Below are positions 21,850 to 30,249 of a DNA stretch of 32,704 nucleotides, in pieces. The notes below the pieces were generated by a model. It searched no databases. It was not told the origin of the DNA and was given only the letters and a program-made list of their open reading frames with translations. A program made the position numbers and the translations under genes. Source of the DNA: a virus. The number at the start of each line of letters is the position of its first letter. Position 1 is the stretch's first letter. The stretch is taken from positions 1-32,704 of IMG/VR virus record IMGVR_UViG_3300005747_000106, one strand, 5' to 3'.

Positions 21850-22779
21850 TTAGTAGTCAATTGCTGATGTTGTTGAAACGGCAAGCGTTCCGACCACATC
21901 GACCGTGAACGATACCGAAGCATCATCGTTCTGAGATGCTGAGTCTTCGTCTGGTGAAAATTCTCCAGTCGCAGAAATCTTGATGTGCTCCGCAGTGGCC
22001 TTTGCGACTCGACTATTAGCAGTCGTCGCCGATTCTTTCATCAAATACAGTGACACTGTGTCACTGTTCGTGAAAGCGCGATAGGTGACACTAAAGTCAG
22101 ACGCTGCACAGGTGATTTTAAATGATGGATCGCGACTAACGATTGAACCACATCGAGGAAATGTTGAGCCATTGAATAACTTGGCACTGAACTCTTTTCC
22201 GAAATCAACCGTAAACCCGTCAACAGACGGAACTTGTGTTTGGTCAACTGCAACTGGTCCCATAAAAAACCTCGAGACGTAAGCTGGATCCGTTGGAGTA
22301 TTAATTTCTCCCAGGGAAATTGTTTCAGGAACTACAAGTCCATCGCTCGATAGCGGTTGGTACATGACAGTAGCTTTTGCCCCAGCAGCATCATCTTGCC
22401 GAACTGAGATGTCTTTCACGCAGGCAAAACCATACGCCGAATTAAAAACGACATGTTTGTCTGTTGCTGTCAAAGATTCGAAGACATCATTGTCTTTTCG
22501 GCGAATTCGACGGAATGTTGCCCCGAGTCCAGCGGAAAATCCTACCAACGGATCAATATTAGCAAGCACTGTGGTCAAGTCGCAAGTTTCGAACTCATGC
22601 ATCGGCATTGCAATCGACAATCCTTGAAATGCCTTATCGACTGCACCACCTGGCCGATATGGTGCCTTGGTCGCATTGGGTGTCCAGCGGTGGGCATCAA
22701 TCGACGGGAAGTCAATCACAGACGCAGGCGCGGATGGAGCGAGAGTCGCTGTGTAAATTGAATATCTTTGTTCTGACAT
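21850..22779 (-). CDS. Probable major tail tube protein
   Basis: A 309-residue, Ser/Thr/Ala-rich beta protein with PSIDAHRWTPNATKAPYRPG near the N-terminus and an acidic C-terminal part ending in VSFTVDVVGTLAVSTTSAID. Size, composition and position (after tail-completion genes, before the chaperone) fit the tail tube protein (gpV position in lambda). A direct family motif is not visible to me. The start overlaps the previous stop as TAATG. Confidence 0.6.
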   Translation of the reverse strand: MSEQRYSIYTATLAPSAPASVIDFPSIDAHRWTPNATKAPYRPGGAVDKAFQGLSIAMPMHEFETCDLTTVLANIDPLVGFSAGLGATFRRIRRKDNDVFESLTATDKHVVFNSAYGFACVKDISVRQDDAAGAKATVMYQPLSSDGLVVPETISLGEINTPTDPAYVSRFFMGPVAVDQTQVPSVDGFTVDFGKEFSAKLFNGSTFPRCGSIVSRDPSFKITCAASDFSVTYRAFTNSDTVSLYLMKESATTANSRVAKATAEHIKISATGEFSPDEDSASQNDDASVSFTVDVVGTLAVSTTSAIDY

Positions 22780-23336
22780 TAGATCACTCCTAAGTTGGTA
22801 TACCGCTTCAACATTCGCGGTGAGTTTTTAATTTCTTCTAGCAAGGATGCCTTGTAGATTGCTGCGTATTTTTGGAGGATCTCAGATTCTTCCTCTGATA
22901 CCCAACGTCCCAATTCCTTGTTCATTTGGTCACGAGATACACTTCCTGGTTTACCCTTCCCAGCGGGGAAAGGCCATCTCAGGTACATCGTCGTTATCAT
23001 TAGTGAATCTGGCGAACCAGAATTACGAATGGTCGGCATCATTGTTGTCATTGAGTCTCGAGTGCGACCAGTCTTTACGATATCAGTGATCGACTTATGG
23101 ACTTTTCGCTTGTAACCCATGTACCGACGACTACGTGGAGCGTGATTATAGAGTTGACGGTTGTTTTGCTGAAAGTGACGAGGAACATACTTACGCCAGT
23201 GCAATAGCATTGCAGCTTGTGCTGATGCCTTACTGATCTTGCGATGGATTCGCCCCATCCTGGAAGTACCAAGAAGTGCATCAGATGCAACGATCGCAAA
23301 ACCGACCTTCGGGATAATTTCTCCACGAAAATTCAT
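22779..23336 (-). CDS. Tail completion or head-tail protein (gp10/gpZ-like)
   Basis: A 185-residue, strongly basic protein, MNFRGEIIPKVGFAIVASDA followed by many Arg and Lys (RRYMGYKRKVHKS). Small basic proteins of this kind between connector and tail tube genes are usually tail-completion proteins of the HK97 gp10 or lambda gpZ type. The ATG at 23336 overlaps the upstream stop as ATGA. The specific family is uncertain. Confidence 0.55.
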   Translation of the reverse strand: MNFRGEIIPKVGFAIVASDALLGTSRMGRIHRKISKASAQAAMLLHWRKYVPRHFQQNNRQLYNHAPRSRRYMGYKRKVHKSITDIVKTGRTRDSMTTMMPTIRNSGSPDSLMITTMYLRWPFPAGKGKPGSVSRDQMNKELGRWVSEEESEILQKYAAIYKASLLEEIKNSPRMLKRYTNLGVI

Positions 23337-23881
23337 TTTGTCGCAACCTCCCATCTTCCGTACCAGATCATCTTCTGCTCTGGGACATCTGGGTCTGCGT
23401 CATCCTCTGGATCAGTCGGTAGCAATTCACTTGTATTGATGAGGTCATACTCAATCAATGTCAGTGACATGATTCTAAGGTACGTCTGCCCTGTCTCATC
23501 TTCACCGGATCCCTGCAGAGCGATCATCTCGTTGATAATGGTCCCGAACGTATTTAAAACCTCGTCTTCACGCTCAGATAAACCAGTTGCTGTTTCCGCA
23601 GGCAAGTCTCGCTCAAGATCGATTGTCAAAAGCAACCTCGATGAATCACGCCAACTTCCGATCCCTTCGTCAGAGATTAAATGCTGCCCGATTCTGATGA
23701 TTCCGCGAGAACCGGAATGAAACTCCTCGATCGCCTCGAATCGGTGTACCTTGAGCTTTGCAGCTTCTTTTCTCTCAGAGGCTGTTCCAGTCGTGACCCC
23801 AACCTCTGCCTGAAACGCTGGGCATGCGGCGAGCAGATTGCGTAGGAGATGTTGCTGACCAAATCTTGGAGGGACAGGCAT
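23333..23881 (-). CDS. Probable tail terminator (gpU-like position)
   Basis: A 182-residue acidic protein. The central part (HRFEAIEEFHSGSRGIIRIG, later SSRLLLTIDLERDL) has the alternating strand pattern of tail terminator proteins, and the end is acidic (DPEDDADPD) with a final WYGRWEVATK strand. Between the FII-like and tail tube genes it probably closes the tail tube. In lambda Z precedes U; here the basic gene comes after this one, so the order may be swapped or my labels exchanged. Confidence 0.5.
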   Translation of the reverse strand: MPVPPRFGQQHLLRNLLAACPAFQAEVGVTTGTASERKEAAKLKVHRFEAIEEFHSGSRGIIRIGQHLISDEGIGSWRDSSRLLLTIDLERDLPAETATGLSEREDEVLNTFGTIINEMIALQGSGEDETGQTYLRIMSLTLIEYDLINTSELLPTDPEDDADPDVPEQKMIWYGRWEVATK

Positions 23882-24315
23882 TATTGTCTCCTCATCGATT
23901 CACGGGTCGCCAAGGTATCCTTACGCACGAATAGAACTCGCTTGGTTGCAGAATCTTCCGCGACCAATCGCACTGCAGTGAGAATAACTCCGTCCTTCAC
24001 TCTTTTAATCTTGTCAGGACGTTTTGGATTCTGCGGATCAGAAACATTTGCGGTAACTGGAAGATCAATCAGAAAAGCTTTTCGTTCAGCTTGCCCGCGA
24101 TCTTCGACTAATGTTCGACCATCACCTTGAGCCTCGTTCGTTCCCTCGAGTGCATGTTCCTGGACAACAGCACCCTGCCCACCAGTGGACGACGTGAACT
24201 CTTGCCGGTTGGATTCTTTGCCTTCAGGCCAAAACACAACATCTTCCGCAAAGAACTCATCTCCTAAGAAGATGTCCGCAAAAATTTCCGATGCTAATGT
24301 GTCGATGACGCCCAT
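23881..24315 (-). CDS. Head completion or head-tail joining protein (FII position)
   Basis: A 144-residue protein beginning MGVIDTLASEIFADIFLG, then FFAEDVVFWPEG and a beta-rich second half (ILTAVRLVAEDSA, KRVLFVRKDTLA). This layout resembles head-tail connector proteins of the gpFII kind. The ATG 24315 follows the upstream stop by one base; an upstream TTG is unlikely. It overlaps the next gene by one base. Assignment is by position and general pattern. Confidence 0.55.
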   Translation of the reverse strand: MGVIDTLASEIFADIFLGDEFFAEDVVFWPEGKESNRQEFTSSTGGQGAVVQEHALEGTNEAQGDGRTLVEDRGQAERKAFLIDLPVTANVSDPQNPKRPDKIKRVKDGVILTAVRLVAEDSATKRVLFVRKDTLATRESMRRQ

Positions 24316-24316
24316 G

Positions 24317-25141
24317 TTACTCTGCAACTAATCCTTCAATGAAACCCTCAACATCACCCTCTGATAGAAGAATGGCATTGCCGGTCTCTTCTTCCACGTT
24401 TAAACACTCGCCAGACGGTGCATGGATAAAGTAAGCCCCGTCTCTATTAAAGACATTCAGATTTGCATCCATCGCACAATCAAATGAACCAAGTGCGTTC
24501 TCGCCGAGCAGCGATTCCGACTCAAGCCATTCGTAAACGTCCGAGGTGTTGTATCCTGCATCAGGTTTTTCCAGCCCAAGTCCTTTCCATTCCTTGACCA
24601 TCTTTTCAGATACGCCAAAGAACTCGGCAAGTTTGGCCTGGGAAGTCAGTAGCAGCGAATCTAATTCAGGTTCAGGATGAACCTCTTCAAGAATCGGTTC
24701 ATCCTCGACCGGAGTTTCCGTTGGGGATTCGTCCGGTTCAGACTGCTCTAACGTGACTTCGAATCCGCTTTTTTCAAGCTTCTCATAAGCTTTGACTTGG
24801 AACTGTGACAAGTAAGCAGCAATCCCTTTTGCGTCGGCATCTGCCATCTTTTTAATGGCGTACTCAGCAGCAAACTTCTGAGTTGCTTCCCAATCTGGTT
24901 TGATCATGAACTCGTCAGGCTCAGTCACCTTTTGTTTGCTCTTGAGAACCTTCTTGGTGATTACCAAGGCCGATCCAATGTCATTTGCAAGAGCATTGAG
25001 TTGATCTTCGTACAGTTCCTGCGGGACGCCAGGCTCAAAGTCGAAGGTTTCAACGACATCCCCTTTTTCATTTCTTACAGCGCGACGAAATGGGATGTCA
25101 ATTTGTGGGTTTCGCGCTACAGCAGTTGTGTTCTTAGCCAT
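24317..25141 (-). CDS. FI-position head protein with Nu1-like winged helix
   Basis: A 274-residue acidic protein in the place of lambda gpFI, between capsid and connector genes. Residues 1-65 form a small domain (IPFRRAVRNEKGDVV). Residues 75-130 are helical. Residues 135-160 are an acidic Glu/Pro linker. Residues 165-208 look like a terminase small subunit type winged helix: SQAKLAEFFGVSEKMVKEWK, then GYNTSDVYEWLES. The last 55 residues are acidic. gpFI helps terminase bring DNA to the prohead, so a DNA- or terminase-binding role would fit; that is inference. Confidence 0.6.
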   Translation of the reverse strand: MAKNTTAVARNPQIDIPFRRAVRNEKGDVVETFDFEPGVPQELYEDQLNALANDIGSALVITKKVLKSKQKVTEPDEFMIKPDWEATQKFAAEYAIKKMADADAKGIAAYLSQFQVKAYEKLEKSGFEVTLEQSEPDESPTETPVEDEPILEEVHPEPELDSLLLTSQAKLAEFFGVSEKMVKEWKGLGLEKPDAGYNTSDVYEWLESESLLGENALGSFDCAMDANLNVFNRDGAYFIHAPSGECLNVEEETGNAILLSEGDVEGFIEGLVAE

Positions 25142-25179
25142 GTGTCTTTTTGAGATAAAAGTTAGTGGTTAAACAGCAG

Positions 25180-25225
25180 AAAAAAACCAAGCGGCGAGAA
25201 CGAGAGGGGGAACCTCGCCGCTTGG
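25180..25225 (-). terminator. Terminator or processing hairpin after the capsid gene
   Basis: CCAAGCGGCGAG (25187-25198) pairs perfectly with CTCGCCGCTTGG (25214-25225), 12 bp with a 15-base loop, and seven T follow on the minus strand. An outer CAGCAG/CTGCTG pair (25174-25179, 25231-25236) can also form. It lies within the late operon, so it should lower downstream expression relative to the capsid gene. Confidence 0.85.
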
Positions 25226-25239
25226 CGACACTGCTGATT

Positions 25240-26202
25240 TTAGGTGGACAATGTGATCTCGATCGCATACTGCCACATGAAGTAACCAAAGTTGTACCGA
25301 GCTTCGGTCATGAACTTGATGTACTTGTCTTCGATCGAATTGAGACCTTTGATCTCAGTTCGAAGTCTCTGCCGTGGTTGCCATACGAATGGCTTGAGTC
25401 GACCACCGACATAGAACAAGTAGAACTTCGAATCCGAACCGTTGGTCTCAGTCGCATTTAAATAAGGGCACGACAAGATCGTTGGCTTTTCGCGGAAGTG
25501 GTTGGTGGTTGCACCAAACGAAGAACTGACGATTTCGAGCGATTGCTTTTGCTCAAATGCATCATCAATCGGGTCTTCCAACGCACCAGGGCAGATGACA
25601 ACAAAATCAGACATTCGGACGACGTTCGGGCGATACCAGAACTTTCCGTTGTCTTTTTTGAAGGTCTTCATCCGAGCGATACCAGCACGAATTGCTTTCT
25701 TCGCTTCCATTGGAGTTACGTTTGAAAGCGATCCAACAGTGCTGGTAATCTTGTTGGACAATGCCGTTGAGTCTCGCCACAAGTGGTCCGAGTCAAAGAA
25801 GTACTGACCATCATAACAGTTCGTTGAAGCACCATTTTTGACCAAGTCAAAAAGGAGTTCGTCAGGATGACACATTGCTTCATCGCCAAGGTCGGCAATC
25901 GCATCGGTGTACATCCCGATTCGATCGTCGTCGTAATCGACTCGATCGATTTCAACGGATGACTCAAAGTGCTTGTTAGGTACGGTAAACCGAGCACTGG
26001 TCAATTGGTGAAAAACACGATCACCAAGGAACTCACGCATTCCAGGCTGTGAACCTGAAATGACGTACTCTTCATCACGACCGGATGAATTGTTAACCGT
26101 GCACATCTGCGGATAGATTGGGGCAGCCTTTGCCGCTGCCTGCCGGAATGTTGCGGTGATACCACGTTTTACCGCATTCACCTTGGCGGTTTCAATTGCC
26201 AT
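25240..26202 (-). CDS. Major capsid protein, Mu gpT type
   Basis: A 320-residue protein matching the Mu gpT major head family over most of its length: MREFLGDRVFHQL, then VPNKHFESSVEIDRVDYDDD, RIGMYTDAIADLG, HPDELLFDLVKNG, CYDGQYFFDSDH, and near the end LKPFVWQPRQR and YNFGYFMWQYAIE. gpT forms the icosahedral shell in the HK97 fold. A strong ribosome-binding site (AGGAG) precedes the ATG, as expected for a very abundant protein. It is preceded by the decoration protein gene and followed by a strong hairpin. Confidence 0.9.
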   Translation of the reverse strand: MAIETAKVNAVKRGITATFRQAAAKAAPIYPQMCTVNNSSGRDEEYVISGSQPGMREFLGDRVFHQLTSARFTVPNKHFESSVEIDRVDYDDDRIGMYTDAIADLGDEAMCHPDELLFDLVKNGASTNCYDGQYFFDSDHLWRDSTALSNKITSTVGSLSNVTPMEAKKAIRAGIARMKTFKKDNGKFWYRPNVVRMSDFVVICPGALEDPIDDAFEQKQSLEIVSSSFGATTNHFREKPTILSCPYLNATETNGSDSKFYLFYVGGRLKPFVWQPRQRLRTEIKGLNSIEDKYIKFMTEARYNFGYFMWQYAIEITLST

Positions 26203-26288
26203 TTTATTAACTCCTGAATGTTAGTTAGTTTTGTGCGGATGCCCGCTGATAAGCAACGGGTTTAACGAACCCGCCAACTAATTTTTAG

Positions 26289-26705
26289 TTAGGGAAGTTG
26301 AACGTCAATCTTGACCCAAACTTGAGTTGCCGAGGCGAACTTAGTAACTGTTCCAATGTAAGTGCGACTTGTGCTAGTCAAATTCACGGCATAGTTATCC
26401 GTTGCATAGATTTTTTTTCCAACATCGTCGGCAGCAAACCCAGAACCGGTAAGCAAAAACTCACCTTCCTGGTAGAACTCACCATCCACATCGCCATCGG
26501 CACCGGCAGAGTTATCTGATCCGCCCTGGGCAACGATTCCGGCGAACTTGTTTGCTCCACCGTTGATAACATTGGTCAGTTGACCATCAGTCGCATCGAT
26601 AAAGCACATTGTTAAATCGTAAAGTGTGATGGCGGCACCGACCGGTCCATCACCAAGGAATCCAGCATTTCTCATCTGGGTGTATTGTGCAGCTGTAACA
26701 GCCAT
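26289..26705 (-). CDS. Head decoration or cement protein (DUF2190-like)
   Basis: A 138-residue beta-rich protein, starting MAVTAAQYTQMRNAGFLGDG and containing KFAGIVAQGG, GEFLLTGSGF, and a C-terminal strand region VTKFASATQVWVKIDV. The pattern of a small beta-barrel with GIV and G-x-F-x-L elements is typical of capsid cement proteins of the DUF2190 or Mu gp35 kind, and the position between protease and capsid equals lambda D. GGAG lies eight bases upstream of ATG 26705. Confidence 0.65.
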   Translation of the reverse strand: MAVTAAQYTQMRNAGFLGDGPVGAAITLYDLTMCFIDATDGQLTNVINGGANKFAGIVAQGGSDNSAGADGDVDGEFYQEGEFLLTGSGFAADDVGKKIYATDNYAVNLTSTSRTYIGTVTKFASATQVWVKIDVQLP

Positions 26706-26764
26706 TTCATTCTCCAAAGTTTATTGTTTGTTTGATCGCAACTCTTCAAGCTTCCCGGAGGATT

Positions 26765-27844
26765 CTACTCGAGGAAGTCTGCGTACCCAGCTGAAAGCGA
26801 GTCCTTGTACGTTTCGAAGTCACCGACTTCCAAACCCATTGAAACTGCAAGATCGTATTCTTCTTTCAGTTTCGCATCTTCCTTGCTCGCTGGAGCGGTT
26901 GTTTCTCCAGCACCATCATCCATTGAAGAGGCACCAGACGACAAAAGGTGATCATTGAATTTGATCATTGCCGCTTCGCTAGTGAGCTTGCCTTCGCGAA
27001 TCTGCGAAGAAAGACTGGTTACGTCTTCCTTTGGCATCTTGCCGAGAGCACGTTCAGCAAAATCGACTGCAGCAAGGGCAAGGTCGGCTTTTGCAAGCTT
27101 CGCGTCTGCTTCCTGTTCTCGCTTTTCGATCTCACTCGCATTCGCAAGTTCTTGCTCACGAGCTTCTCGAGCCGACAAAGCAGACTCGATTGCTGCCGTG
27201 ACAGAATTGCTGATTGTGTCCTGAATGAAGGACTTCGTTTCGTTATCTAGAGGCACTTGACTGCCCTCCATTTCGGGACTGTTTAGATCTTCGGAGGTAT
27301 CCGTCCCGTCAGGATCGTCCGAACTTAAAAATGAATTGGTAGCATCACCCTCGAGGACAATATCACCTCCTCTTAGGGTCTTGATGTGCCAGGCTGAAAC
27401 TGTGCCACCATCCGACTGACGGTCAATCTCACCGGGACGTAATGAGAAACCAAGTGCTCGAGGGTCTTCCTCGGCCAGGTCCATCACGTATTCGCCCCAG
27501 CTTCGGTCAGTCTTTGTGTTTGGTTGCGGTTTCATCGCCGTCTTGCTCAGGTGCAAATCGACTCGAGTCTTTCCGCCATCACGTCTCGCGTTTTTGAAAA
27601 CGCCAAGGTATGGGCGATCAACATCGTTACCGCTCGAGGGATGTCCGAGGTAGGAGATGAAACCACGATCGTTTGAATTAATGAGTTTTGCAATCTGGTC
27701 AAGATCCTGATCTCGGAACTTCCCTCGACGAGTTTTAAACGTCCCGACTTCCGCCGCGACAATCCCTCGGATTACATTGTGATCACGATCAACACCAAGG
27801 TGATTAATCGGACCAGCATCTAGTTGATATTCACAAACAGGCAT
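26765..27844 (-). CDS. Prohead protease with scaffold domain (Mu gpI-like)
   Basis: A 359-residue protein. Residues 1-170 look like the phage protease group: FRDQDLDQIAKLIN, then SYLGHPSSGNDVDRPYLGVF and RVDLHLSK, then ALGFSLRP, as in Mu gpI. Residues 210-330 are a long, Ala/Glu/Lys-rich helical region (ESALSAREAREQELANASEI) that should act as internal scaffold, as in Mu gpI/gpZ. Processing of itself and of the head proteins during maturation is expected. It overlaps the portal stop (TAATG) with GGAGG upstream. Confidence 0.7.
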   Translation of the reverse strand: MPVCEYQLDAGPINHLGVDRDHNVIRGIVAAEVGTFKTRRGKFRDQDLDQIAKLINSNDRGFISYLGHPSSGNDVDRPYLGVFKNARRDGGKTRVDLHLSKTAMKPQPNTKTDRSWGEYVMDLAEEDPRALGFSLRPGEIDRQSDGGTVSAWHIKTLRGGDIVLEGDATNSFLSSDDPDGTDTSEDLNSPEMEGSQVPLDNETKSFIQDTISNSVTAAIESALSAREAREQELANASEIEKREQEADAKLAKADLALAAVDFAERALGKMPKEDVTSLSSQIREGKLTSEAAMIKFNDHLLSSGASSMDDGAGETTAPASKEDAKLKEEYDLAVSMGLEVGDFETYKDSLSAGYADFLE

Positions 27845-29730
27845 TATTCGTAACCTCCAGCCATTTCTTTTTCCTCTTCACGATCCTTGGCATCGGTGTC
27901 AGTCGATTCAGAATCTTCAGAGTTGTTTTGGTTGTCTTCTGGCATCGGCAGTCCTGCTGCCGCTCGAAGTTTGCGGTCAAGTGCTTCAACTTCGACCTGA
28001 GTTCGAAGTCTTGCTTTCTTTTCTTCCGCGCGAATCCTCTCCTCCTCGAAGAAGTCTTCGCCATCTTCCTGAGCAAAACGCGATCGAGTTGATTGCTCTG
28101 ACTCGATTGCAACCCTGCGAGCTTTGAACTCTTTCTCTTCGTCGATTGCACCAAACGGCTTGCTTCGCCAAATTGCATCTTCGTACAAATCTGGCTGTTC
28201 TCGATAATCGAATAGGCTTATTGATGGGATCAAATCATGCAGTTCAATCATGTTCCAAATTGCAGCTTTCCAAAGTGGTCTGCAGAACATGTCAATCAGG
28301 ATCGCCTGTCTCATCTTGAAAGCACGTTTTCCATCAAGCATTGCAAGCTTCCCGGAGGAGAATGTCGTGCGAAAGAAATTCTTTGCAAGCAACTCATACG
28401 GGTAGTTTGCGGCACTGGCAATTGATCGCAATCCAGCCTCAATAAACGGAGCGAACGATGCACCAGGTCGACTTGGGTCGATGACCTTGATGTCTTCGGG
28501 TCCGCGATGGATCATCCCAGGAGAGAGTTCTTCTTCAAGCCAACCAGTGCGAGAATCGGTTTCACCGTTGGACGCTTGCCCAGCTAGTGTATGCGGGTCG
28601 GCAGTCGTGTCAGGATTTGTTTGAATGTGAATTCCAAAGCACGACTCAATATGCTTGATTATCAATTCAGCTTCGAAGTAATCATCAATATCTTTCATTC
28701 GATTCGCCGCAGCACCTAACCACGGGATCCCTCGAGATTGCTCAGGGAAAATAGGATCGAAAACATGAATCATTCTCGGGTGACCATCTGGACCGAATCG
28801 AGGATAAAACGTGTGCTTGTATTCGACTTGCAAGTTGTCGCCGGGATGCTCCGACCTTACCCAGTAACCGGTCACTACCGTGTTTCCGGTGCTCCCTGAA
28901 ATTTCCCAGGATTCTGACTCGCTGTTGTACTGATAATAATTTCCTTTTTGCACACCAAACCGACATGATGGATCAGACTGTAGACCTGGAGGTGACTCAA
29001 CTCGCTCTGCTGCGATCAATTGAATTGCAAGGTTAATTGGACCTTTGATGTTTGCTGATGAACCAACGAGGACAAAAGCTTCGCCCATGTTCGCGAACTC
29101 TCGACACACTTGCCGCTGAATCGCGTAGAACGAATGTTCTCGAGATGGATCAACACCAGACTCTGACCACAACCGAAAATATCGCTCAATAAACCTGCGG
29201 GAAGCTGCAGCAACCTCAGACGAAAGCTTACCCTCAAACTCAGTCACCTGGGACTGTGGAACAACCCCCTCGCCAACCTCGTGAGAAACTCGACCTTCGA
29301 TCGCAGAGTGAGCAATCGTGTTTGTGCGGTACAATTCCCGCATGCGGATCTGAGTTGACTCAAGATCTTCGTCTGCACCAGCGTCAGGTGAAAGAAGGGC
29401 ATCGCCCCAGCGATCTTCACGATGTGGATCATTTGAAGCGATCGGATTGAAACGTCCTGCAAGAACGTCCTGATACATCTCGTTTCTGACCGCAAGCTCG
29501 GTGTATTTATGCCGAGCTTCTATTCGGCTGTTAGCCCAAGTTGGGGCGATGAACCCAGTAATGTTTTCGTCAAACCAATTCCCTACTCTGTGGGAGAATG
29601 GTTGCTTGTGTGAATTTCGTTTTTGTTTTTGTTTTTTGAAGAATGAACTCGTAAGCGCACGCAACCTGGAGACCTTACGTTGCCGTGTAGGTTTCTTTGG
29701 GGTTTGCATGTTTGGGCTCAGTTTCGACAT
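27844..29730 (-). CDS. Portal protein, lambda gpB family
   Basis: A 628-residue portal protein. Typical family parts: ELYRTNTIAHSAIEGRVSHE, an EFANMGEAFVLVG strand, IHVFDPIFPEQSRGIPWLGA and AANRMKDIDDYFEAELIIKH, then a GLRSIASAANYPYELLAKNF segment with FRTTFSSGKLAML. These define the lambda-type portal (PF05136). The N-terminus is very basic and the C-terminus acidic with a helical arm (about 540-628). It forms the dodecameric DNA gate. AAGGTAAC precedes the ATG. The gpW gene stops one base before the portal start. Confidence 0.9.
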   Translation of the reverse strand: MSKLSPNMQTPKKPTRQRKVSRLRALTSSFFKKQKQKRNSHKQPFSHRVGNWFDENITGFIAPTWANSRIEARHKYTELAVRNEMYQDVLAGRFNPIASNDPHREDRWGDALLSPDAGADEDLESTQIRMRELYRTNTIAHSAIEGRVSHEVGEGVVPQSQVTEFEGKLSSEVAAASRRFIERYFRLWSESGVDPSREHSFYAIQRQVCREFANMGEAFVLVGSSANIKGPINLAIQLIAAERVESPPGLQSDPSCRFGVQKGNYYQYNSESESWEISGSTGNTVVTGYWVRSEHPGDNLQVEYKHTFYPRFGPDGHPRMIHVFDPIFPEQSRGIPWLGAAANRMKDIDDYFEAELIIKHIESCFGIHIQTNPDTTADPHTLAGQASNGETDSRTGWLEEELSPGMIHRGPEDIKVIDPSRPGASFAPFIEAGLRSIASAANYPYELLAKNFFRTTFSSGKLAMLDGKRAFKMRQAILIDMFCRPLWKAAIWNMIELHDLIPSISLFDYREQPDLYEDAIWRSKPFGAIDEEKEFKARRVAIESEQSTRSRFAQEDGEDFFEEERIRAEEKKARLRTQVEVEALDRKLRAAAGLPMPEDNQNNSEDSESTDTDAKDREEEKEMAGGYE

Positions 29731-29731
29731 G

Positions 29732-29959
29732 TTACCTTTTAATTCGGGCGCGAGTTCTGGCGGATCCGGTGGATGATTTTGACGTGTAACGAGAGATCAA
29801 CTTTTCAACCATATCGAGAGTCGCTTGGGTAGCTGGATAGCGAACCTCTTTTGCTCCCATCATCACCTGGGTCACATTTTTGCCAGCAAGAATGTCGGCA
29901 ATGACCTTGTCTCGGGTCAGTTTGAGTTGCTCAAGAACTTCTGCATCGGTATTAGCCAT
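29732..29959 (-). CDS. gpW-like head-tail joining protein
   Basis: A 75-residue protein: two helices around a short beta hairpin (TRDKVIADILAGKNV, then KEVRYPATQATLDMVEKLIS), with a basic tail. Length and pattern fit gpW, which closes the portal after packaging. Its place between terminase and portal is that of lambda W. The start has only a weak GGTTCGAG upstream. An 89-base segment with a palindrome separates it from the zinc-finger gene. Confidence 0.75.
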   Translation of the reverse strand: MANTDAEVLEQLKLTRDKVIADILAGKNVTQVMMGAKEVRYPATQATLDMVEKLISRYTSKSSTGSARTRARIKR

Positions 29960-30001
29960 GCTCGAACCATAACCGATAGAGTCCTAAAGCCGGGCTAAAC
30001 G

Positions 30002-30018
30002 ATTTACATGATGTAAAT
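30002..30018. promoter_or_regulatory. Perfect 17-bp palindrome between late genes
   Basis: ATTTACAT-G-ATGTAAAT is a perfect 8+8 palindrome in the only sizable gap (29960-30048) of the late operon. The form is that of a dimer-binding operator. No clear promoter boxes are near. Confidence 0.5.
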
Positions 30019-30048
30019 AGGTAGTGAAATGTTATGACTCCATTACTA

Positions 30049-30249
30049 TCATCGTTTCTTCCTGCTTGGTACTCGAGGTGCATCGCCGATCGGAACGACA
30101 CGCTTCCCGCTCCATCCGCATTTTTTTGAACAGCCAAGGTACTGGGTTCGGTATTTCAAAGTCGTTGGTGAACTCGTAACACAGACAGTTCCTAGCAAAC
30201 AATCTGGACAGTCATGACCTGGCTCAGGTTTTTCGTTTTTGGTTTTCAT
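30049..30249 (-). CDS. Small zinc-finger protein (Ogr/Delta-like)
   Basis: A 66-residue protein with a four-Cys zinc site: CPDC at about 15-18, then CSKKC at about 40-44, in the context RTQYLGC...CGW, followed by a basic tail PRVPSRKKR. Spacing and the Arg-x-x-Tyr-x-x-Cys segment recall the Ogr/Delta late gene activators of P2 and P4. A position inside the late operon is unusual for such an activator. It may instead be a packaging accessory. The ATG 30249 overlaps the terminase stop as ATGA; an in-frame ATG at 30276 would lie within the terminase gene. Confidence 0.6.
   Translation of the reverse strand: MKTKNEKPEPGHDCPDCLLGTVCVTSSPTTLKYRTQYLGCSKKCGWSGKRVVPIGDAPRVPSRKKR

Noticed and set aside
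26209-26288. CGGGTT/AACCCG hairpin between decoration and capsid genes as a terminator
   Set aside because: No T-run follows on the minus strand; it is more likely part of the capsid leader.
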